A stretch of DNA of 21,554 nt from Halocafeteria seosinensis (taxonomy: Eukaryota > Sar > Bigyra > Bicosoecida): contig LVLI01001886.1 in NCBI GenBank assembly GCA_001687465.1, forward strand, positions 1 through 21,554, given 5' to 3'. A program made the translations under genes and the position numbers. The notes below the pieces were generated by a model. It worked only from the letters and a program-made list of their open reading frames with translations. It was not told the DNA's origin and searched no databases. Shown in pieces: positions 1 through 11,192 of this stretch. Numbering within the stretch: position 1 is the stretch's first letter; each line of letters begins with the position of its first letter.

Positions 1-363
1 CTCCCTCTCCGGAATCGAACCCTAATTCTCCGTTACCCGTTAAAGCCATGGTAGGCCAATACCCTACCATCGAAAGCTGATAGGGCAGAAACTTGAATGA
101 AACATCGCTGCAACAGCGATTCGTTCAGTTATTATGATTCACCCAAAATGTTGGTTAGTATCTAATAAATACACCCTTGACAGGGGGTTAGCGCATGTAT
201 TAGCTCTAGAATTACTACGGTTATCCATGTAGAGGGACTATCAAAGAAACTATAACTGATATAATGAGCCATTCGCAGTTTCACCGTATAAAGGCTTATA
301 CTTAGACATGCATGGCTTAATCTTTGAGACAAGCGTATGACTACTGGCAGGATCAACCAGGTT
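1..363 (-). rRNA. 18S rRNA, 5' portion (partial, runs off left edge)
   Basis: Read on the minus strand, this starts AACCTGGTTGATCCTGCCAG at about position 363, the near-universal 5' end of eukaryotic small-subunit rRNA. The expected conserved blocks follow: the GTCTCAAAGATTAAGCCATG segment, the AAACTGCGAATGGCTCATTA segment and the AATTCTAGAGCTAATACATG segment. About 363 nt of a gene of roughly 1.8 kb are present; the rest lies left of the window. Transcription by RNA polymerase I runs leftward, away from the protein genes. The stretch TTTCTTTGAT, where many lineages have TTTATTTGAT, recalls red algae, but I would not assign a lineage on it. Confidence 0.97.
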
Positions 364-529
364 TCTATCGTACATCGCATACCAAGTTTATCTGTCCCCC
401 AGGGAGATGACTTTTCCCAAGTTGACAGTATAACCTGGTATACGATACACCACACTCACACAGAGAATGTGAGAGGATGTTTCATCGAGAATCGAGTGAT
501 TTTCGATACAGCATATACGATAGAAAACC
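360..529 (-). other. predicted pre-rRNA stem closing on the 18S 5' end
   Basis: Bases 360-373 (GGTTTCTATCGTAC on the plus strand) span the spacer/18S junction. They are complementary to 515-529 (ATACGATAGAAAACC) apart from one bulged base and one G-U pair, giving about 14 pairs in the pre-rRNA. The stem would enclose about 140 nt of spacer, including the smaller hairpins at 455-473 and 485-506. The motif TACGATA also occurs at 441-447 and could compete. Structured spacer next to the 5' cleavage site of 18S is common in eukaryotes, but this fold is my inference from sequence. Confidence 0.5.
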
Positions 530-2819
530 AAGGCAGATTGAGCCTTTCTGAAGAAGTCAAAAGAGTGGCTTTTGACCAACTTCATTTCCTGTAGCCTTCT
601 TGCAACATTCCCCGGAGATTGCAAAGACTGTTAACTCACGACGAAAATTTCTTTCGAAACCGAATCGACAGTTTAACAATCATAGGCAATCTTCGAAGCA
701 GGGTTGGCGCAAATGAACCCAACGCTCGTTCAGTTGCAAAACGAGGGGTAACACTCGCCCAGGCCGCTGCTACATGTGTGTGTCGGTGTATGCAATATCT
801 CACAGGATAAGCAATACAAACCATACCCACTTAGCCTGCTTCACCCGATTGGGGTGGAGCGCAGGCTCACGTTTCGACTTTCGTCTGACTTGCTCGTAGA
901 AGTGAAGAAGAGAGAACTTTTCATCCTCAGCTCCTCTTTACCCACTGTCGCCTCTGTGTGTGTTCTCTTAACACCCTACACACATTGGCTAGCAGTAGCT
1001 CCTACGAGCGTCGGCCACCAGAGAGTACAGCGCTACTCTGCATGGCTACAGGAGTGTTTCCAGTTCCCATCAATAGCTGATCGAAAACTACCACTCCTAT
1101 AACTTTAGCGCTTCTGAAATACTGCGCATCTTGCAGGAAATGGCAATAATAAACGATCGCAGCTTACTGATCGCAACTTTGTCGCCTTTTTGTTCTTGGA
1201 ACTGCTTCCCCTCTTGTGAAGACAACAAGAGGAGAATGATGGAATGCGATTGCTATGTGGTCGCACTGGTCCGGTTGTGGCTTGGAAAGCGACTCTGCAC
1301 TGTTTGATCGAACTTTGATGCAAGCACGTATTGTGATCCCCTCGAGACTTTATCTGATATGCGTCTTCGATCCAACTCTTCCACATTAATACCTACCAAG
1401 AACAGGGCATGAATTTTCAAAACGGGTGGGGAGACACATGCCGAGCACCCAGCACAACTTATACGAGTAGATCCTGCTGTGTAGACCATTTCGTTCGCAA
1501 CACCAATCAGGAGCATTACGCACATGTTGTGCATATCAATCAGTCTAGACCTGGTTGAGGGCGCTGAAGGGGTTACTGCCCAACGTTCGTACTTCTCCAA
1601 CCAGTGAGCCTTCCACCGTCGGGCTCCACGAGGACTGTTGTGTTAGTCATGTACATTGCGGTGTCTCCTGGCAGGTGTCCGAATACAGTCCATGCAGAGA
1701 ATCGAAACATTGTTACTAGCTTAGCAGTCATGGACCCTCACGTTATCAGCCGACCATCAAAAGAGGAGCAGAGAGGAACAGAACACATTGGGTCTCATAC
1801 ACACATTATACAGCTGGAGTGTGTATAAAGTTCCTTGCGTCCCGTTCCATGTGGAGCATGTGCGCAAGTAGATGGCTCAGTGTCAACAATCGGCCAGAAT
1901 CGCTTCAGTATCCACAGTTTCAACAATCGGCGCGTCAAATACCGAGATGCAGTCTTCCGAACGGTTATGAATCCATTGATTATGCAAAAACGGAAATGCA
2001 GTTGTAAGATTGCATGAGCTCCTACAACATGCGAGCAAAGCAAGATGGGGGTGTCCATGAGTACCCAACACGTCAGAAGATCGTTCCTGCATCTCGTTTC
2101 TCCCCTCTACATATTTAGCGGGCAGACCAGTTGGATGTGGAACCCTCACAAATACTGTGATACATGCATTACGTTTGCAGCCGTTCCGATCCGAACAATC
2201 CACAATTCCAACGGATTCTGGGGTTGCGACACATTGCGTTGCGGGAGAAGGGACTTGCTCGACACTGTCGACAGTCATGACGTCAGCATGCATGTATGCA
2301 CATTGAAAGAAAAGCTCGGGCAAAGTCATTGCGTGAATAGCTGGGCTCCTTATCATCGCCATCCATGCATTTATGCTCTACCTCGTGAGCGATTGTCCCA
2401 GTTAGCTAGGTCAACTCGTTGCATACGATTGCTGGTCCTCTCATCGCAACCATTTATTCTCCGTGTGATTCCATGAAATTGCACATTGTACCCTACCACT
2501 GGTACTTTTATTCCACTCACTTCCTTGGCGCACAGTGAATGCAACGGACTGATAGAATACCAATCTTTGGGTGCCATCCGGGTAAATCTCTTTCCCTACC
2601 CTCATGCAACCAGGCAAAGTTGCCCAAGCAAACACGGGTAACTTTTGAAGGCTACCGCCTTTCAACTTGCAACTTCACAAACGAGGAATTCAAATTGGAG
2701 GAATGCAGTTCGTTTTCTTGACAGCGTTTGATACCACAGAACCTGCAAATACCCTTAGCAAGAGATGGGTACACTTAAAATAACCCCTCGGATTCCCTAG
2801 TTTTGCTAACATTGTGGGT
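364..2819 (-). other. rDNA 5' external transcribed spacer and intergenic spacer
   Basis: About 2.45 kb separate the 18S 5' end from the first protein gene. By position it must hold the 5' external transcribed spacer and probably the RNA polymerase I promoter, both for the minus strand; I cannot place the transcription start. Near the 18S end there are several potential hairpins: CTCACA (455-460) with TGTGAG (468-473), an imperfect stem at about 485-506, and a long-range pairing of 360-373 with 515-529. Further out there is a 17-base direct repeat (1878-1894 and 1915-1931, one mismatch) and an 8-bp stem at 1797-1804 / 1819-1826. Open frames here, up to 159 codons, overlap on both strands and show no recognisable domain. 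Confidence 0.7.
1878..1931. repeat. 17-base direct repeat in rDNA spacer
   Basis: CAGTGTCAACAATCGGC at 1878-1894 recurs as CAGTTTCAACAATCGGC at 1915-1931, 16 of 17 bases identical with starts 37 bases apart. There are only two copies, so this is not an array of spacer repeats. Function unknown. Confidence 0.6.
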
Positions 2820-5241
2820 ATGCGTACTCAGTGAGCTCTTGGAACAAAAAGAGGAATTTTAGATTGGGCGTTTGTCTACATTACAGTATGAATAGCGATT
2901 CTCCTGAGTTGCAGGATGCAGACCTATTGCCCCATGACTGGGTAAGGGATCAGCTGCCGAAAAACAGCGAACTCCTACGGCTTGATGAAGATCTGTACGA
3001 TGAGGACTCCCTTTTCGACGAGGAAAACGAGCACGATGCTCTAATATATTTCGCAAATAAAACCGAGTCTTCTCTCAAGCCTACGTCTAATAAAACTTGG
3101 CCTCCGACGGATTGGCACAAAGGAACGAAGCAGTATCGTCCGACTACAGCACGACATGGCACGGAGGAAGTATCGACGAATGACAAGTGGATAGGTTACA
3201 GGAAATGGTACTGGACACTCCTTTCGATAATAGAAAGCACAGATTCCTCGTATGATCAAAAAATGACGGCGCTATTTGAAATGATATTGTTTCTGCAAAC
3301 AGGGTGGAGGAAGACCTGTCCAGTGTCCCAGAGACTTCTTCCGACGTTCCAGATTCAGCAGTGTAAGCTGAAGTATGCCCGATACCTCGACGGAAATATC
3401 GAAGAGAAGGACGAAATCGTTCGAGATGGGGTAAACATGTTACGGAGTGCCCTGGAAAACGTTTCTGTTTCCCAAGAATTGAACGCCAAGCAGGGAAAGA
3501 GCGCTTTTTGCGCTGCGCTTGAAGAGTTTTCGATAGAAGAGTGTCTACACTGTTGTGATCCAGCACTACTGAAAGAAGCACGTTTGCCTTGGGATAGATT
3601 GCTGGTACGTCTAACCTCCCTTTTTTGTAAAAAGCGTTGCGGAGGCTTGCTACGAATTTGATATGCACATTTTGCAGAATGCTGGTTGGAATGCCGCGAA
3701 GCCGACCGACCCAAAAACCGCTGCCGACAGAGACGCGGTTGGAATCACTCTGAATGAAACAACTCTTAATGGCGCCCCCGCGGGATCGTTCGTTTCTGCT
3801 CGGGAACAGCTAAGCTACCAAACCCGACAAAAAGGAGTGACTGCTGCACCACCAAGAAGTAACGGAAGTGAGCAATACAACAGCGCCACTGGGAAACGGA
3901 AGTTCGTTCCACCTACGCGCAAAGGAGCGTCAGCGACTCCCGATGATAGCATCGACACAGCAGCCAAGAACATTAGCAGGAAATCGCAGCGAAAAGCACC
4001 AGCGAATTCGGGCAACGGGGAGTCGGAAACGGACGACGACTACAGCTTCTTGCAGGAAGGAGAAGAACTCCCTCCAGAACTGGAAGGCATCGAGCCTCGC
4101 ATGATCAAATTGATCATTAATCAAATCATGGACTCTGGAGAGTCGGTTACATTCGATGATATTGGTAAGTAACGAGCACGCGACAGATCCACCGACAAAT
4201 CGTCCCCTTATGAGCAACTGACAACGCAGCTGGACTTCAACACGCAAAACGTAATGTCATAGAGATGGTAGTCTGGCCCATGAAACGTCCTGACCTCTTC
4301 ACAGGATTGAGATCTATCTCCAAAGGCTTGTTACTATTCGGGCCTCCTGGAACTGGAAAAACGTTGATAGGAAAGGCAATAGCCCATCAATGCGACGCCA
4401 CGTTCTTCTCCATATCTGCCTCAGCTCTAACATCCAAGTGGATTGGAGAAGCCGAGAAAATGGTTTGTGCCTTGTTTGCCGTAGCAACGTGGAAACAGCC
4501 ATCAGTTATTTTCATTGACGAAGTAGACTCCTTGCTCACCTCGCGTTCGTAAGTCGACCTCGACCACACTCTGTAGTTGTCAGGTGAATTTACGCATGTA
4601 TTTTCCAGAGAAAATGAGAACGAATCATCTCGGAGAATAAAAACGGAATTCTTGGTTAATCTGGACGGAGCCGGCACGAAGAGCAGCGACCAAGTGCTGG
4701 TCGTTGGGGCAACAAATCGCCCACAAGAGCTGGATGAGGCAGCTCGAAGGAGGTTTGTTAAACGCCTCTACATCCCATTGCCTGACACTAAGGGAAGAGA
4801 GACTCTCGTAAAGAACCTCCTTCGTCATAACGAGAACACACTGACCGAAGAGGACGTTCAGAGTATCGTGAAACGGACTCAAGGTGAGGAAGATCTGATC
4901 TCGTATGTACTGCAGAATCGCGACATCCATTGTCGAATATGCGTTCGTACAATGCAGGATATTCTGGATCCGATATTGCCCAACTGTGTCGCGAAGCGGC
5001 AATGGGTCCAGTACGGCGAAAGCTTCAACAGCTCGACGACATTTCCAATGTCACCCCAGATATGATGCCCCCCATCGCTATGAGTGACTTTGCTGAGGCA
5101 TTTCCGCAGATCCCCAAGTCTGTCGCTGAGTCCGAGCTCACAGAGTACATCAAGTGGAACAAAGAATTCGGCAGTGTTGCAGTGGAGCAGATACTTAGTG
5201 AAGAGGCCAAAGCAGAGAGCTCGAACACCACGATCACATAG
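2820..5241 (+). CDS. FIGNL1: Fidgetin-like 1 AAA ATPase (FIGNL1 orthologue), spliced
   Basis: Exons 2888-3604, 3678-4164, 4230-4548, 4609-4883 and 4958-5241 join in frame to 693 residues, close to the roughly 675 of animal FIGNL1. The introns are 73, 65, 60 and 74 nt. The first 385 or so residues are variable. From about residue 385 the family pattern appears: an [18 protein letters not shown] lead-in, FDDIAGL, Walker A GPPGTGKT (about 439-446), the [20 protein letters not shown] pore/substrate segment, Walker B FIDEVD (about 496-501), sensor 1 ATNRP, the arginine-finger region [17 protein letters not shown], and the C-terminal helix [10 protein letters not shown]. Family knowledge: a hexameric meiotic-clade AAA ATPase that dismantles RAD51 filaments in the nucleus. 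The first ATG with uninterrupted coding is 2888. An in-frame alternative begins at ATG 2820, with an 11-base first exon and a 56-nt intron (2831-2886, GTGAGC to CAG), adding four residues. Fidgetin or spastin are less likely because the whole AAA module reads as FIGNL1. Confidence 0.93.
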
Positions 5242-5257
5242 CCCAACAACACACGTT

Positions 5258-7019
5258 TCAGCTAGGGATAGTATTGTTCCAATCCATATGCAAGTCGTCG
5301 GCACTGCTATCTACTAAAGCAGCAATATCTTCGCTAATCGCCGTCATTGTAGACTTGCAACGGCCAGCTAGTTCTATCGTGTTACACCGTATCACACGAA
5401 AGGCATAGCGGAGCAAGCCCATGTCCGTTTGGCTTTTGTACTGCAGCTCATTCTTAAATTGCGAACCCGGATCCAAGCGCGATGGGATTAAATCTATAGA
5501 AAGAATGGGCTCATCAGCTGTATCTTGGAAGGTGAGAAACCAATAGTCAGTCGCCATCTGATTCACTTGATTCGCAAGGTTTATGATAGATTGCTTGCAC
5601 TGCGTGTCCATAAAGAACCACAATGATCGACACTTGTTACGCTGACTGCGCTGGCTCCTGTCACCAGCAGAAATAGCATTGCTCCGATCTTGTTGAATAG
5701 AACACGCACTGGACGCAACAGCCTTTAGCTTGGCTCGAATTTTTTCAAGTTGCTTTAATGCCGTAATCTGCTCCGCTCCCCAACCACAATAATCTTTTCC
5801 CTTCCCATAACTAGCTTCACTGGGTTTGTCCTTCTCAGAGGATTCTTCTAGTAGACCACGATAAGCATGAGCCATCTGCTGAACTTGTGCTTCGACTCCT
5901 TTAGATGCATACAAAGTAAGCTCTTTTTGCTTTTCTGTATTCTTCACTTCCTCTGCTAATTGTTTCTTTTCATCAGTAGCACGTTTGAGTCTGGATCGGA
6001 GCTCCGCGGCCTCATCTCTCAGTGATTTTAGGAAAAAATCCTCCTCGTATCCCTTCTTCCGGATTTCATTATAGCGTTTAATCTCACCATTGATCCTCTG
6101 TAATTCATCGTTTAGTTCTGTCTTGCAACTATGTTGATCTGCATACAGAAAGGCGCACATGCCAAAGATCAGATCAGTAGTCTTCTTTTTGTCCCATATG
6201 TACTATGAATGTATATATATATACCTGGAATTGCCGACTCTATTTGACGATGATCGCCGTGTACGATGATCAATTCACGTGCCTGTTCCACCAACTCATG
6301 CAATGCGTAGTGCTCGTTCTCTGTTGAACAGTAAAGAGGCCTAGGTGAAATTCTTGCAGTGGGTTTAGGTAAAGTGCACAAATCTTACCAAAGTTGATCT
6401 CATCTGGTAACTTAAATTTCCGTTCGAACACTAAATGGATGGGTTTCGGGGATTCTTTCAGCAATGCCTGAACTTCCCGAAACGAGCATTTTCGTACATC
6501 ATGAGACCCAATTTCGATAAGAAAGTCTCCTTTCTTAATTCCGCGAACGCAGCTATTCGTGTTACGTATCACAAAGGCTTGGGCTTGTTCATTACCTGCA
6601 CCATCCACTCAAGTTAGATCCTGTAACCCGTCGAGAGCATGGTGTTGACACGTACGAGGTCTCTGCCACGAATGGACAGGAGCTATGCGCAGTCCTTCAT
6701 TCCCATCCCAGTCCACATAAAGTTTTACAGTCAATTGATCCACATATTTCCTGAACGTGGGTTGCTCTTCCTCACTACTCTCTCCTCCACGCAGTCGGCA
6801 CGACGAGAAACTCGGCGTCATGTCCCTTTCAGTCCTGTGTTTGGAGTGTAGCGCCGACGTCAACACGGGACTCTGCGGCGAGCGAACCGCCGTTTGAGCC
6901 CCGGCATCGCCTCCAGAAGGGGTAGAGATGGAGGCGCCATGATCTTGTTGAAGACTGGAAGCCGCGGTGACGGCTTCCGTCTTATTACGTAGTGATGGCT
7001 GACGCTCTGGCGTTGACAT
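5258..7019 (-). CDS. PDZ-domain and coiled-coil protein of unknown function, spliced
   Basis: Exons 7019-6656, 6595-6389, 6320-6225 and 6138-5258 join to 515 residues; the introns are 60, 68 and 86 nt. ATG 7019 (context AAAATGTC) was chosen because the frame extends further upstream only from a non-ATG codon. Residues 1-87 are Ser/Thr/Gln-rich and probably disordered. Residues about 95-180 form a PDZ domain: EGLRI fits the carboxylate-binding loop, followed by AFVIRNTNSCVRGIKKGDFL and IEIGSHDV. Splicing of intron 1 falls inside this domain and restores it. Residues about 190-320, and again about 350-375, are charged heptad-like sequence suggesting a coiled coil. The last 120 or so residues (about 393-515) are Cys- and hydrophobic-rich with no family I recognise. 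There is no signal peptide or membrane segment, so a cytosolic scaffold is likely. It is convergent with FIGNL1 (16 bases between stops) and divergent from the TMEM245-like gene. Confidence 0.8.
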
Positions 7020-7221
7020 TTTCTCTACCACGTAAATAAATGAATAATTAAGAGAGATCAACTATAAATACGGACTTGACAACCTCCCAGAGAACGTGGA
7101 AAGTGGCCTTGTACATGACTGTCTCCCATCTTCAATGTGCTCCTCCTTGACCCTCTCTTTGAGGCCTTATATACAGAGATATACGGACCCTGGATAGACG
7201 CCATCAGGCTCTCGTGGTACC
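7020..7221. promoter_or_regulatory. bidirectional promoter between PDZ gene and TMEM245-like gene
   Basis: Only 202 bases separate the two divergent start codons, so both promoters must lie here or overlap the genes. An A/T-rich element CTATAAATA at about 7061-7069 reads as TATTTATAG on the minus strand, about 45 bases upstream of the PDZ gene's ATG. A TTATATACA element at about 7168-7176 lies about 50 bases upstream of the ATG at 7222. Both could be TATA-like, but no start site is proven. Confidence 0.45.
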
Positions 7222-10200
7222 ATGAGCTCCCATAAAAGCGTCCGGACGTACGAGATAATCAGAGAGGAGAATGAGGAAGGTGATACATTGACACCCAACG
7301 GGCGCTTTCCTGGTTCCATGCAGCATACTCGTACGACGTCATTAGGGTCATCTTTTGAGCGATATAGGACCCTCAGTGGTGGTGATACAGTCGATAGGGC
7401 CGCTCTGACAGGCGTCGGTGGCGATGAAGACGAGGGAGGAGCTGAAGATGACATGGAATCGCGAACGGTACATTCATCGACATACGGAGATCAACACACA
7501 TCTGGTAATTCGACACCTTTCCATGCACAATCTCAGGCTCAAGAAATGAATTTGGATGACAGGCTCTTGCGGTATGTTCGACGATTCCTCAGCATCCGGA
7601 ATTTGGCCTTGACGATTATCATTAGCAATGCCGTCTTCACCATTATCGCCGTTCTCATGTACTATAACTTCCAAATCTTCTACTATTACTTATGGCCGCT
7701 CTTTTGGGCGCTCCTATGCAGCTTAGCTCTGTGGAATATCAAAGAAAACTTAACCAATGTTTTGAGAACATCACTTCAGCAAGAGGACACGTTCTTTCTC
7801 ATACATATGGCACAGTGGCCGGTAGAGTTTTTCCGCGACTGCAAGGACTATGTGTTTCACGTCTACTATATGCTGTTCGGGGATAAAGTCAGGATGGTTG
7901 TTGAATACGTGGAAAAATATATGGGAACGTGGGTGGCTGCCTTGTCAGCACAAATGGCGTTTATGAGAGAACAGCTAGGGTATGATGGGTCGTTTTTTAG
8001 CCCGCGGAGAAAACCTCAGAACGCTACTCGGCGCCAAATTACTGATAACCATAAAGACAAAAGTTCGAAAGCATCCAGTAAAAAAACGCCCCACACCTCT
8101 CTCAGACAATCGTCGAAGAAAACAAGTCGTTCCAAGCATTCACACGATAGCAAGGCATATGGACATACTCCTGAAACCAATATGGGTCATGGTCGTCCTC
8201 CTCGTCAACGCGGCGTCGCGTTCACAAACCAGTTACCTTCTCGATACTCTGAACTGGACGGCAATAATTATACCCCCAGACATTTAAGAGAATCGGCAGG
8301 ATGGAAGTCTGTCGCATCTCGGGAGTCGGGAATATCATATCTCAAACATGGAACCGATCGGCGCTTGAATCCTCAACCTACAGGGGCTTCAAATAGAGTA
8401 TCCTCGAGTGGCGTCGGCGAAACTCCAACGTCTTCTCCATCTCTTCATCCCACGACGGGAAGCGGTTTATGGTGGATGGTCCTTGGTGTAGCCTACGTCG
8501 CCCGGATCATGTGGGGTAATCCGTGGGTACGTATCTGTCCTCAGCTGGTGTTAGACTTTGTTGCTAGGTTTTTATATCTTCGCTAGACGCTTGCAGTTCG
8601 TACTCTACGCCATCGGCGGATTCTTTCTCATCTACCAACTGAATTTCATGATATGTTACTTGTGGCATTGCACGAAGCGCTACAGGAGCAACGTCGGAAA
8701 TTTCATGGACTCCGCTGTGGGGTGGATCGTCCAAAATCGATTGATTCGCTTTGGTAAACAACCAGCCTCACCGCAACAAGAGTCGAATCAAAAGTTGGGC
8801 CGGCAGTCTTCTAGTCTCACGATGAGACTCATCTACTCCTGGAGGAAACAAGTAGCCGACCAAGCGGCCGAATATTCTGATTCGTTTGTCTCTCTGTGTT
8901 TAATTTCGGTACTCACTGTTTGCGGTATAGTGTTCTTCTTCGTATTTGCACTGCAATGTGCGATGGAAACCTATACTTTCTTCTCCGAGACAAAACTCAA
9001 AGTAGGAGACCGACTTGACGTCATTCTTTCGATCCATAACTCTTCAATGCCGTATACGTATACGTCTAACTTGACTGGTTACAGTCCTTGGTGGTCTGTT
9101 AATTCTGTTAATGAGCTGATCGAAACATCATTTGATTGGATGGAACCATCGTGGCCAAACGAAACGACTACTGCACGACAAGTCTGGGGAATTATCAGAG
9201 AATTCAATGAAACAATAGTACAGAAGACCAGTAACGTCGACCATTCGGAGAACACCTACGAGAGTGTGGCCGGTCCTTCCACCTCTCGCGAGACCCTACA
9301 GCCCAACCGGAGCTCTACGGATCAATCCTCAAAGAATGCAACGGATGAACTTAAGAACTCTTCTGCTTTTGAGGTTGCTGCCGTGGGCAGCGCTAATGCC
9401 TCTCGGACCAAACGGGCTTCGAACACAATTATCACTGACTCTACTGGAAAACGTAACACAAATGAAAGGCCGTTCTGCGAACTAGGACCAGGTCCCGAAC
9501 AGTATGCCAACATCAGTGAGACTCAGAACCCGGCGCGGTATTGGCTAGCCCGCACAGCGTTCATCATTGAAGAACTCTTCAAACGCCCTTTTCTTTTGCA
9601 CCCTCGATGCTGGATGGAGGTATATCAGGCACTTGTTGCAAACGTTACCTCATCCACAGCGGAGCACGCGAGTCTGGGGGAAAGCACCCAAGGAAAAGGA
9701 ACCTTTTACGAGCGAGTAGTCGCTCTCATTCTGCGAATGCCACTTCCCGGGTGGGAACGAGTGGCGGAGTCAATGAGCTCCATACTAACACATGTATCTG
9801 CTGCACTGACATTAGCAGGCCGCCATTTCTTTCAAGCGACTGCTTCAGTGACGCAGTTCATGGTGTCGTTTTTCCTTTTCCTCTCGTTTCTCTATTATTT
9901 GCTCTCCGCAAGAAGAGATTGGATGACGATGATGTTCGATTTCCTGGAGGACCAAGAGTTGGAACGTGTGCGCACCGATCTTTCAAATTGTGTTCAACAG
10001 GTCTTTGTGATAAACATTAAAGTTTCCCTTTACCATGGGCTATTCACGTGGCTGCTGTTTGACGTTTTCGAGGCTCCTTTTGCGTATACGTCCACTCTAC
10101 TAGCGACGTTATCAGCCGTTATACCATTTATGCCCAATTGGCTGGTTGCTTTGCCTGCGGCTTGTTTCCTCATGCTTAGCCGAGGAATCGTGTCCGCTGG

Positions 10201-10846
10201 AATTTTTTGGAGCTGTCATTTTCTTTGGCTGTGGTATGGTGATAGTTACATGTATGAAGAGATGCAACAGATCCACCATTTCCTTGTGGGGCTCAGCATC
10301 TTGGGTGGATTTTATACGCTGGGGCTGCAAGGAGCCGTGATCGGACCCTTATTGATCTCCGTTGTCAGTGCTTGCTATTCTCTTTTCAAGGTGTATTTCC
10401 TTCAGAATGCGAACGTAGACGGGCGCCTCGGCGACTTGGAGGAAGACGGAAAATTAACTCGGATGTTTAGGCAATTCGACGGCGCAACTAAAGGGAATAG
10501 CTCTCAAGTAAACGACCCCACACAGAAGCAATTATTTGTGTCGGGGACCCGGGCAGATTATGAAAATTCCCACGGGCCTCCCCAAAAATCAAAATCCGAA
10601 AGCGAAGAGTTCCCGTTTAGTGTATCTCATTCTTCGTCGTCTCCCTCAGAAGGCCATAGGCGCACCCTCTCGGTCCCGGTGCCTCGAGGAGACAGTCCAC
10701 CTACACTAGGGCACATAGAGCATGGGGCACACGGAGAAACGGACGAGGGCATTGCTCACGAGCGTCTGTTCCACGGCATCCAACACATCTCACGGCACAG
10801 AGCAAACACTGGACCTGATACAGTTACTTCTGAGGAGGGTGGTTGA
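7222..10846 (+). CDS. TMEM245 / AI-2E-transporter-family membrane protein, spliced, enlarged
   Basis: Exons 7222-8526 and 8597-10846, with a 70-nt intron (GTACGT to GCAG), give 1184 residues, against roughly 880 for human TMEM245. Residues 1-120 are acidic and low-complexity. Two hydrophobic helices follow (about 125-175), then a basic Ser-rich segment (about 265-415), further helices on both sides of the splice junction and one at about 532-556. A long hydrophilic loop (about 560-815) carries ten N-x-S/T sequons. The C-terminal half (about 850-1030) has the family pattern: FFLFLSFLYYLLSA, a helix run around SLYHGLFTWLLFDVFEAP, VIPFMPNWLVALPAA and the signature GLQGAVIGPLL. The last 130 or so residues are a low-complexity tail. 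The family is named after bacterial AI-2 exporters; the substrate of eukaryotic TMEM245 is not established and I do not infer one. The sequons suggest the big loop faces the ER lumen or outside. Confidence 0.85.
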
Positions 10847-10898
10847 TGTTTCACTATCTGTTATCTTCTAATACTCGATATGTCTTACAACGCTGCCA

Positions 10899-11192
10899 CT
10901 ACGGACAGTTGTCTATCGGTAGGAGGAAGCACAGTCTAGTGGTTTTTGGATTGTGATACTTCGCTCCTGGTTCGATGGCGAGGCTGCAAATTGTAGTAAC
11001 TGTCTCCACTGGTCTCGTGCCAGCTTTCCATGTCATATGGATATCAAGGAAAAGCTCGCTACTAGAGGGGACTTCTGACAACGTCAAAAGGGATACAATT
11101 GGGCCTGTATAATCGCCTGTCCTTGGTGGGAGTCTCTCGCAACACGTTCCAATTACTTCAGCGTTGCAAATATTTCCGAATTTCAGACCCAT
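10899..11192 (-). CDS. hypothetical 97-residue open frame
   Basis: ATG at 11192 to TAG at 10899. The composition looks protein-like (mixed Cys, Thr, hydrophobics; for example SELFLDIHMTWKAG), and the frame stays open about ten codons upstream of the ATG. I recognise no family. It ends about 50 bases from the 3' end of the convergent TMEM245-like gene. It could be the last exon of an unrecognised minus-strand gene, a relic, or chance. Confidence 0.2.
   Translation of the reverse strand: MGLKFGNICNAEVIGTCCERLPPRTGDYTGPIVSLLTLSEVPSSSELFLDIHMTWKAGTRPVETVTTICSLAIEPGAKYHNPKTTRLCFLLPIDNCP

Noticed and set aside
1883-2362. 159-codon open frame on the minus strand in the rDNA spacer, with a 143-codon frame on the plus strand over the same bases
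   Set aside because: Both frames overlap each other, show no domain or protein-like composition, and lie in rDNA spacer. Chance frames of this length are expected here.
2831-2890. GTG start at 2831 for FIGNL1
   Set aside because: Nuclear genes of eukaryotes rarely start at GTG, and here GTG is the first base of a good donor sequence. ATG 2888, or a spliced ATG 2820, is preferred.
8531-8567. 37-nt intron (GTATCT to CTAG) in the TMEM245-like gene
   Set aside because: It keeps the frame, but it is far shorter than all other introns and lacks the CAG acceptor. The 70-nt GTACGT to GCAG intron at 8527-8596 also keeps the frame and matches the rest.
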